Shown here in pieces: positions 1 through 5,050 of a DNA stretch of 5,050 nt; position 1 is the first letter of the stretch; each line of letters begins with the position of its first letter. The notes beneath the pieces were generated by a model. It searched no databases and was not told the origin of the DNA. It saw nothing but the letters and a program-made list of their open reading frames with translations. This DNA is from RQOF01 sp964394475 (lineage in GTDB: Bacteria > Calditrichota > Calditrichia > RBG-13-44-9), in assembly GCA_964394475.1 (NCBI GenBank), contig CAYMXZ010000250.1, positions 1-5,050 on the forward strand, in the 5' to 3' direction. A program made the translations under genes and the position numbers.

Positions 1-2096
1 GGGTAAGAGTCGTACTCACCGTGATTTTATTTAACTCAACTCAGATCGGTTCGTTGTTAGGTGATCAATCCCGTCGTGCAAATCTGATTAATAATTTGGT
101 GAATGAAGTGCAAAGTGCCAATGGAGATGGTGTCACCATCGATTTTGAAGGTGTTCCCGGTTCGCAGCGTCAGAATTTGACCGCTTTTATGACCGATCTA
201 ACCACCGTTTTTCATAATGCTATTCCCGGTTCTTATGTCACAATTTTCACGCCAGCGGTGGATTGGAGCAGTGCGTTCGATTATTTCAGCCTGGCTCAAG
301 CTACCGATGGACTGATTATGCAGGGATATGATTATCACTGGAGTACCTCACCAACTGCTGGACCGGTGGCTCCACTCACGGGTGGACCTACTTGGGGGAC
401 ATATTGTGTAAGCTGGACGGTGAATGATTATTTGAATAAAACGATGCTAAATTTCAGCAAGTTAATTCTGAGCGTCCCATTCTATGGTTTTGAATGGCAA
501 ACTACCAGTAATGCACTGGGAGCAGCCACCATCGGCTCCGGAACCACACTGTATTATAGTACCGCCTATAGTAATGCTTCGGTCTACGGTCGCTTATGGG
601 ATAACGAATCGCAGACTCCCTATTACATGTATAACAGCAGTGGTCAATGGCACCAGGGATGGTATGATGATAGTCTTAGTCTGGCGCTGAAATTTAATTT
701 AGTGAATCAGGAAAATCTGAAAGGAATTGCGATCTGGGCTTTAAGTTACGATGGACAGCGGCAGGAATTGCAAGCCGCTATTGCGAATGCTTTTGGTTCT
801 ACCACTCCACCGCTTCAGCCGGTTAATTTTTTTGTGCGCAGTCAGGGAAGCGGTGATGTGCTGGTAGGCGTTAATCCTGCCAGTGGGGCTACAGGTTATC
901 GTCTATATAGAAGTTGGGATGGTACGAATTTTGATCAGGGTACTACTTACCCGAGTGCCCGGATTATTTTAAATGGACTGTCTCCCGATTCCATCTATTA
1001 CTTCAAACTTTCGGCTGTCAATGGAAATGGGGAAAGTCCGCTCACAGAAGTTCTGGCGGTTAAACCACAATCTATTCAACCGGACGTACTGATCGTCAAT
1101 GGATTTGACCGGGTCAGTGGTACTGTGAATACCTTCGATTTTATCAAATGCTTTGCTCCTTCTTTAGTGAAGGCTGGTCGCGCCTTTGATTCCTGCTGTA
1201 ATGAATGCATCATCGATCAAAATATATCACTGCTGGATTATCCTATCGTTATCTGGATTTCAGGTGAAGAAGGAACGGCCGATGAAAGTTTTAGCACGAG
1301 TGAACAACAAAGGATAGCTGAATTTCTGGTGAATGGAGGCAGATTATTTATCTCCGGATCAGAGATTGGCTATGATTTAGTTGAACGCGGGACTCCATCC
1401 GATCAGATATTTTATCAACAGTTTTTCAAAGCACAATATGTGATGGATGATGTGAATACCTATACAATTTCCGGTGTCTCTCCTGGAATATTTGACGGCC
1501 TGTTGAATTTGAATTTTGATAACGGTACTCATGGAACCTATAATGTGGATTATCCCGATGGAATTAAACCATTATATGGATCCGTGCAATGCATGATTTA
1601 CAATGGATTGAATCCGCTCACCTATGGTGGATCGGGTATTGCCTACGAGGGGATATTTAGTACGGGAACTATCCCTGGCAAATTAGTTTATCTCGCCATA
1701 CCCTTTGAGACACTTTATCCAGAAGCAACGCGCGATAGTGTGATGAGTAGAATTGTCCAATTCTTTGATGCACCAGTCACTTCCTTAACGTCCACTGAAC
1801 AAGCCTTACCAGGCGAGTATGAATTAGCTCAAAATTATCCAAATCCATTTAATTCCATAACAATCATTCCTTTTACAATTCGGACACCTGTCGTCGTCCC
1901 CGTAAAACTGACTATCTATGATATCCTGGGGCGGGAAATAATCACTTTACTGGATCACCAAATGGAGCGAGGTACTTATAAAATAATATGGGATGGTAAC
2001 AACCGTGAAGGCACGACCGTCCCCAGTGGTATCTATATTTATCGATTGTGGGTAGGAAACCAGTCAATTTCCCGAAAATTATCCGTTTTGCGATGA
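1..2096 (+). CDS. Secreted GH18 glycosidase-like modular protein with FN3, amidotransferase-like and T9SS sorting domains (5' partial)
   Basis: The reading frame is open to the left edge (first full codon at base 3), so the GTG at 21 is internal; 697 residues are visible and are numbered from base 3. Residues 1-264 are the C-terminal two thirds of a GH18 TIM barrel. They carry the catalytic-strand motif DGVTIDFE (42-49, proton donor E49), QGYDYHW (107-113), VPFYGFEW (158-165) and GIAIWALSYDG (241-251). The first barrel strands and the expected signal peptide lie upstream. An FN3 domain follows (about 271-355), then a class I amidotransferase-like domain (about 360-589) of the type found in FCB xanthan-lyase-like proteins, with SGSEIG (451-456) where a nucleophile elbow would sit. 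Residues 606-697 are a T9SS type A sorting domain (NYPNPFN 611-617, then a Gly-rich 'SGIYIYRL' strand and a basic C-end). The likely role is hydrolysis of a beta-1,4 GlcNAc-containing glycan (chitin or peptidoglycan) outside the cell. The family and export route are well supported; the substrate is unknown, and a YaaH/SleL-like peptidoglycan specificity is possible. Confidence 0.88.
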   Translation, partial: VRVVLTVILFNSTQIGSLLGDQSRRANLINNLVNEVQSANGDGVTIDFEGVPGSQRQNLTAFMTDLTTVFHNAIPGSYVTIFTPAVDWSSAFDYFSLAQATDGLIMQGYDYHWSTSPTAGPVAPLTGGPTWGTYCVSWTVNDYLNKTMLNFSKLILSVPFYGFEWQTTSNALGAATIGSGTTLYYSTAYSNASVYGRLWDNESQTPYYMYNSSGQWHQGWYDDSLSLALKFNLVNQENLKGIAIWALSYDGQRQELQAAIANAFGSTTPPLQPVNFFVRSQGSGDVLVGVNPASGATGYRLYRSWDGTNFDQGTTYPSARIILNGLSPDSIYYFKLSAVNGNGESPLTEVLAVKPQSIQPDVLIVNGFDRVSGTVNTFDFIKCFAPSLVKAGRAFDSCCNECIIDQNISLLDYPIVIWISGEEGTADESFSTSEQQRIAEFLVNGGRLFISGSEIGYDLVERGTPSDQIFYQQFFKAQYVMDDVNTYTISGVSPGIFDGLLNLNFDNGTHGTYNVDYPDGIKPLYGSVQCMIYNGLNPLTYGGSGIAYEGIFSTGTIPGKLVYLAIPFETLYPEATRDSVMSRIVQFFDAPVTSLTSTEQALPGEYELAQNYPNPFNSITIIPFTIRTPVVVPVKLTIYDILGREIITLLDHQMERGTYKIIWDGNNREGTTVPSGIYIYRLWVGNQSISRKLSVLR

Positions 2097-2117
2097 GAAT
2101 ACATATCAGTTTGGAGC

Positions 2118-2149
2118 AGGTATTGAAATTATAACTCAATACTTTTTTT
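2118..2149 (+). terminator. Possible intrinsic terminator after the GH18 gene
   Basis: A stem forms between AGGTATTGA (2118-2126) and TCAATACTT (2136-2144), with one G-U pair and a 9-base loop. The 3' arm runs into a run of seven T at 2143-2149. It starts 22 bases after the stop codon. The stem is AT-rich and weak, so termination may be partial. Confidence 0.42.
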
Positions 2150-2168
2150 AAAGAAAGGCTTTCTTTTT
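2150..2168 (+). terminator. Second A/T-rich hairpin with T-tail, possible back-up terminator
   Basis: AAAGAAAG (2150-2157) is the exact reverse complement of CTTTCTTT (2159-2166), with a single base between them, so the real loop must open to about 3-5 bases. T residues continue to 2168. It directly follows the first hairpin and lies about 35 bases before the next gene. It could also be a leader structure of that gene. Confidence 0.27.
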
Positions 2169-2191
2169 CTGGAATAAAATCAAAGTAAGAT

Positions 2192-2195
2192 GAGG
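2192..2195 (+). promoter_or_regulatory. Ribosome binding site that decides the start of the serine hydrolase gene
   Basis: GAGG lies 6 bases upstream of the ATG at 2202. The earlier in-frame ATG at 2190 has no purine-rich Shine-Dalgarno match at a suitable distance and itself overlaps this site. The ATG at 2202 is therefore preferred. Confidence 0.55.
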
Positions 2196-2201
2196 ATAAT
2201 T

Positions 2202-3458
2202 ATGAGGCTGCTGCTTTTCTACCTTTTATCAGTATTTCTGTCTATTCAATTTTCTTGTTCTCCTTCAGAAAAAGGTAATTTCATTTACCAAATTCTTCAT
2301 CAACATCCTGAGCTTTTTCAAAAAGTTCTTGATGATCCCGCCAGGTTCCGTCTGCAAATACTCTATACTCAGATTGATCGCGACCAGAATAATTTTCCAC
2401 ACTTCACTACTTATGCTTATCGGGTGAACGAAAATGTATATATTTATCCGGCCAGTACGGTAAAATTGCCGGCCGCTTTACTGGCTTTAGAAAAATTAAA
2501 TAATCTGAAAATTGCAGGATTGGATAAATACACGCCTTTGAAGATCGACAGCGCTTACTCCGGACAGGATCGCGTGGAAACCGACACGAGCGCAGTGGAT
2601 GGTCTCCCTACTATCGCTCATTATATAAAAAAAATTTTCCTGGTGAGTGACAATGATGCCTATAACCGGCTTTACGAATTTTTAGGGCAGGACTACATCA
2701 ATCAAACGCTGAAAGAAAAAGGATATCAACATTCCTACCTCATTCGCCGCCTGGAGAAATTACTCTCCCCTCAGGAGAATAGTGCTACCAATCCCATTAC
2801 TTTTTATCGCGACCATGAGATTATTTATCAGCAGCCATTAGTTGTCAGTTCACATATCTACCAGCTTGATATGCCAGAGATTCGACAGGGTAAGGGATAT
2901 TATCGAAATGGCGAATTCATTCCTCAGCCGATGGATTTCAGTCACTCGAATTTTGTTTCAGTTCCTGATTTGCAGGCTTACCTGAAAGCGATTTTTTTTC
3001 CAGAAGCTATTCCGGAAAGTCAGCGGTTTAATTTGACAGAAGATGACTACCGCTTCCTTTACAAATATATGGGTATGCTGCCTCGGGAGAGTGAAATAAA
3101 AGCTTATCAGGATACCAATACCTATTATGACGGGTATGTGAAGCTCTTTATGTTTGGTGATTCCAAAAAAAGGATTCCTTCCCATATCCGATGTTTTAAT
3201 AAGTGTGGTCAATCCTATGGATATCTCCTGGACGACGCTTATATTGTCGACTTTGAGAATCGCATTGAGTTTTTATTGACAGCGGTTATTCAGGTGAATG
3301 AAAATCAAATTTATAATGATGACACCTATGAATATGATGAGATTGGATTTCCTTTTCTGGCAAATTTGGGACGGGTGATTTATGATCTGGAAAGGAAGCG
3401 CCCGCGTGAACATCTTCCCGATTTAAGCCGCTATCAGGTGTTTGATTGGATAAAATGA
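2202..3458 (+). CDS. Putative lipoprotein, class A beta-lactamase-like serine hydrolase
   Basis: The preferred ATG at 2202 gives 418 residues; the ATG at 2190 would add four. The N-terminus MRLLLFYLLSVFL is a hydrophobic signal peptide ending at QFSC (Cys19), a loose lipobox followed by a polar, Ser-rich stretch, so the protein is probably a periplasm-facing lipoprotein. Motifs of the serine beta-lactamase/DD-peptidase fold appear in order: S85-T-V-K88 (nucleophile and general base, followed by a helical LPAALLALEKL), S149-D-N151, and K334-C-G336 in the KTG position, followed by beta-strand sequence (YLLDDAYIVDF). The SxxK to SDN spacing (64 residues) is close to TEM-type enzymes. The SDN to KTG spacing (185 residues) is about 80 longer, and no clear ExxLN omega-loop motif is seen. 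The chemistry is probably serine acyl-enzyme hydrolysis. The substrate is unknown, and antibiotic resistance should not be inferred. It follows the GH18 gene on the same strand, beyond terminator-like hairpins. Confidence 0.8.
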   Translation: MRLLLFYLLSVFLSIQFSCSPSEKGNFIYQILHQHPELFQKVLDDPARFRLQILYTQIDRDQNNFPHFTTYAYRVNENVYIYPASTVKLPAALLALEKLNNLKIAGLDKYTPLKIDSAYSGQDRVETDTSAVDGLPTIAHYIKKIFLVSDNDAYNRLYEFLGQDYINQTLKEKGYQHSYLIRRLEKLLSPQENSATNPITFYRDHEIIYQQPLVVSSHIYQLDMPEIRQGKGYYRNGEFIPQPMDFSHSNFVSVPDLQAYLKAIFFPEAIPESQRFNLTEDDYRFLYKYMGMLPRESEIKAYQDTNTYYDGYVKLFMFGDSKKRIPSHIRCFNKCGQSYGYLLDDAYIVDFENRIEFLLTAVIQVNENQIYNDDTYEYDEIGFPFLANLGRVIYDLERKRPREHLPDLSRYQVFDWIK

Positions 3459-3476
3459 CCGGATCATGGGGGATTA

Positions 3477-3503
3477 GAGAAAATAAAGCTATTTTTTTAT
3501 TTT
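3477..3503 (+). terminator. Possible intrinsic terminator after the serine hydrolase gene
   Basis: AAAATA (3480-3485) pairs with TATTTT (3490-3495) around a 4-base AAGC loop. The stem can extend outward by one A-U and two G-U pairs. T-rich sequence continues to 3503. It begins 18 bases after the stop codon. The stem core holds only A-T pairs, so it is thermodynamically weak. Confidence 0.33.
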
Positions 3504-3747
3504 CGTGGTTCTTAAGATAATCGGAGGTTTTTGGTAAAAATATTATCAGAAATGATTATATGATTGACAGGATGATAAGACTCCGATATTTCAAGAAAGT
3601 AAGAATATTTGAAGTAGCTGATACTAAAGTTGATCAGATTCATTTAAAGTGATAATAGAAAAACATCCTTTTTCAGCTTCTTATCTATGAGAAATAGCCT
3701 CCCTATGTCAATAGATTCGATTGGGAATATAGATAAAATTCAAAAGT

Positions 3748-3788
3748 AAAAAATGTGTTTGAATTGTTTCATCTCCATTCAGACACAT
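3748..3788 (-). terminator. Probable intrinsic terminator of the small minus-strand gene
   Basis: Bases 3777-3788 (ATTCAGACACAT) and 3753-3764 (ATGTGTTTGAAT) form a 12-base inverted repeat with a 12-base loop and one mismatch position. On the minus strand the 3' arm leads into six T (complement of 3748-3753) and then a further T-rich stretch. The stem lies 57 bases beyond the stop at 3846. On the plus strand the mismatch becomes a G-U pair, but no T-run follows, so the minus-strand reading is preferred. Confidence 0.5.
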
Positions 3789-3845
3789 CTTTGGTGAAAA
3801 ATTCGGTAATAGACTTTCTGCGTGTATTGTTGTTCAGATCACAAT

Positions 3846-4241
3846 TTACGCCAGAAAAGGTCGTACATCCTCGTGACTGAGGAGATACTGGTTTGTATCA
3901 TAGTTATACTTCTCTAAAAAGAGTCCAAACTTTTGTTTACTATAATCTCCCAGATACAATCCATCGATTCGAAGAACATCATCCTCGCCGCCCGAAACAA
4001 AGGTAGCCACATTTGCGGTAGAGTTAAGTTTATTAATTGCTTCAAGAAACTCCTGTCGTTTACTCTTCGCTTTATCAGTGAGACGGAATAATTGTTGAAC
4101 TAAAATACCGTCAAGGTATACTTTAATATGGGTGTTTCCATGAGTGGAATGTTTTGCCAGGATAGTATTTTCGTCTCGTGGTTCAATTTGATACCCTAAA
4201 AACTCCAGATGTGCTAAAATTTCGTTTAGAATCTTATTCAT
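3846..4241 (-). CDS. Small cytoplasmic protein, possibly YbjN-like
   Basis: 131 residues from the ATG at 4241, chosen because AGGAG sits 8 bases upstream; the in-frame ATG at 4292 has no such site. No signal peptide or membrane segment is visible, so the product is probably cytoplasmic. The pattern is an N-terminal helix (NKILNEILAHLEFLGYQIE, 2-20), beta strands (26-53, with HIKVYLDGILVQQLFRL), a charged helix leading to an 'INKLN' segment (61-73), a strand 'ANVATFV' (76-82), and 'DVLRIDGLYLGDYSKQKF' (88-105) followed by a helix. This order, with an 'N-x-L-N' segment after a helix and a later acidic strand pair, resembles YbjN/secretion-chaperone-like folds, whose roles are poorly defined and include suggested chaperone or regulatory functions. 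The resemblance is by eye only, and no catalytic motif is seen. It lies 131 bases downstream of the T9SS cargo gene on the same strand and has its own terminator-like hairpin, so it may be a separate unit. No convincing promoter was identified. Confidence 0.72.
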   Translation of the reverse strand: MNKILNEILAHLEFLGYQIEPRDENTILAKHSTHGNTHIKVYLDGILVQQLFRLTDKAKSKRQEFLEAINKLNSTANVATFVSGGEDDVLRIDGLYLGDYSKQKFGLFLEKYNYDTNQYLLSHEDVRPFLA

Positions 4242-4249
4242 TTTTTCTT

Positions 4250-4254
4250 CTCCT
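4250..4254 (-). promoter_or_regulatory. Shine-Dalgarno site fixing the start of the small minus-strand gene
   Basis: On the minus strand AGGAG is followed by 8 A-rich bases and then the ATG at 4241. This strong match shows that the longer reading frame starting at 4292 is not the translated form. Confidence 0.75.
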
Positions 4255-4372
4255 GTTTTAAGGTGGCTCGTAGGGTTTATATATTGGTGCATATTGAATA
4301 ATTACTTAAGATTTTCTCGTGTAATTTTCTCTGATATCTCATCATCGGTATTTTTTATATTTTAGCGACTGC

Positions 4373-5050
4373 CTATTTTAGGATTATCATTTTTTTGGTA
4401 ATATTATAATTTCCCTGCCGCAGGGAATAGAAATAAATTCCGGAAGCCAATCCTGAAGCATTGAACAATAGGCGATGCCGCCCTTGCTGGCAATACCCAT
4501 CCCATAGCGTGGCTACTTTTTGCCCGAGTAGATTGTAGATGACCAACTCGATTTTTCCGCTGTTAGCTAAACTAAAGGCAATGGTCGTGGTTGGATTAAA
4601 CGGATTGGGATAATTATTTTCTAATTCGAAATTGAAGGCCATGTTTTTAGTGCCGGTTTCCAGTCCGCTGATGATATAGGCCGGATCGGTGGTAAATCGA
4701 AGCGTATCCTGTTCGGTCAATGGTTTTTTCGCAAATACCAGGATGCTGTCACCAATGCCTGGTAAAATTTGATTACCGGCAGGCAGCTGCGGTTGAATTA
4801 CGGCGTGGGTGTCACCCAGCTTGGTCTTGTAAGGCGGCGGTGTGAGAATTCGAATCGTTTCAAAAGGATCCCATTTCTGATTGTAATATGTCCCGCTCTC
4901 AATAACCCAGAGATCCAGCGGTTCATTATCACTTAAATTCCAGGCGCGAAAAGGCACGCTCACCGTGAAAGTTCCGGCAATAGACAGTGCGGTATCCAGC
5001 GGATTAGCCCATTGGCCGTTGGGTAAGGTATCAGTACTTCCCCAGATCAG
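4373..5050 (-). CDS. Secreted protein with C-terminal T9SS type A sorting domain (5' partial)
   Basis: The frame is open from the right edge of the window to a TAG at 4373-4375, giving 225 visible residues numbered from the edge; the GTG at 4963 is internal, since coding sequence continues upstream of it. The first 140 or so residues are a beta-rich, Pro/Trp/Thr-rich extracellular-type segment (for example NGQWANPLD and VPFRAWNLSDNEPLDLW) that I do not recognise as a specific family. Residues about 141-225 are a T9SS sorting domain: NYPNPFNP at 146-153, then a strand 'TTTIAFSL', then 'IELVIYNLLGQKVATL', then 'ASGIYFYSL', ending in TKKMIILK. T9SS cargo crosses the inner membrane by Sec and the outer membrane by the T9SS translocon, with the CTD normally removed. 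The signal peptide and any catalytic domain lie outside the window. Secretion is well supported; function is unknown. Confidence 0.87.
   Translation of the reverse strand: MIWGSTDTLPNGQWANPLDTALSIAGTFTVSVPFRAWNLSDNEPLDLWVIESGTYYNQKWDPFETIRILTPPPYKTKLGDTHAVIQPQLPAGNQILPGIGDSILVFAKKPLTEQDTLRFTTDPAYIISGLETGTKNMAFNFELENNYPNPFNPTTTIAFSLANSGKIELVIYNLLGQKVATLWDGYCQQGRHRLLFNASGLASGIYFYSLRQGNYNITKKMIILK

Larger units (their letters stand above)
3459..3845. other. Gene-free convergent intergenic region
   Basis: These 387 AT-rich bases lie between two converging genes. All frames are broken by frequent stops. The longest item I noticed is a 30-codon ATG frame at 3560-3652 (+) without a ribosome binding site, which I do not call a gene. 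Terminator-like hairpins lie near each end and are listed separately. I see no tRNA, repeat array, insertion-sequence end or recognisable riboswitch. Bases 3505-3747 remain unexplained and could be spacer or a decayed gene. Confidence 0.7.

Noticed and set aside
484..690. A plus-strand frame of 68 codons inside the GH18 domain.
   Set aside because: It is a shadow of the real GH18 frame, with low-complexity composition and no family features.
2175..2180. TAAAAT, a possible -10 element upstream of the serine hydrolase gene.
   Set aside because: No -35 element at 16-18 bases upstream and no Bacteroidetes-type TAnnTTTG match; such hexamers are common in AT-rich DNA.
2992..2999. Runs of eight T here and of eight A at 2627-2634 inside the serine hydrolase gene, considered as phase-variation tracts or frameshifts.
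   Set aside because: The frame is continuous through both, the motifs on either side are in register, and short homopolymers are common at this base composition.
2958..3212. A minus-strand frame of 84 codons inside the serine hydrolase gene.
   Set aside because: It overlaps a motif-supported gene and has no recognisable protein features.
3560..3652. A 30-codon ATG reading frame on the plus strand in the intergenic region.
   Set aside because: It has no Shine-Dalgarno site, no recognisable motif and a length expected by chance in AT-rich DNA.
4242..4292. A 17-residue N-terminal extension of the small minus-strand protein (ATG at 4292).
   Set aside because: No ribosome binding site precedes it, and a strong AGGAG lies inside the extension, correctly spaced for the ATG at 4241.

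Overview
The window comes from a bacterium of the FCB superphylum. The main evidence is that two genes end in type IX secretion (T9SS) type A C-terminal sorting domains of the 'NYPNPFN(P)' kind. That variant is typical of Ignavibacteria, Calditrichota, KSB1 and Marinimicrobia-like lineages more than of classical Bacteroidetes. The DNA is moderately AT-rich, most clearly between genes. The exact phylum cannot be fixed from this sequence.

Layout: two genes on the + strand face two genes on the - strand. (1) Bases 1-2096 (+) are the 3' part of a large secreted modular protein: a GH18 glycosidase barrel, a fibronectin III domain, a class I amidotransferase-like (ThuA/xanthan-lyase-type) domain, and a T9SS sorting domain. 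Its N-terminus lies outside the window. (2) Bases 2202-3458 (+) are a probable lipoprotein with a class A beta-lactamase-like serine hydrolase fold (SxxK, SDN and a KTG variant). (3) Bases 3459-3845 hold no gene, but have terminator-like hairpins for the converging transcripts near both ends. (4) Bases 3846-4241 (-) are a small cytoplasmic protein that resembles YbjN-type proteins. (5) Bases 4373-5050 (-) are the 3' part of a second secreted T9SS cargo protein, with its N-terminus outside the window.

Together the window looks like an envelope and surface-protein neighbourhood: two exported proteins probably anchored or released by T9SS, plus a lipid-anchored serine hydrolase. The GH18 and serine hydrolase genes are adjacent and co-directional, but a terminator-like hairpin separates them, so a shared pathway is only a weak inference. 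No mobile element, CRISPR array, tRNA, rRNA or recognisable defence system is visible, and I found no strong case for a new system. The most unusual points are the GH18-FN3-amidotransferase-like-CTD architecture and the divergent serine hydrolase motifs.
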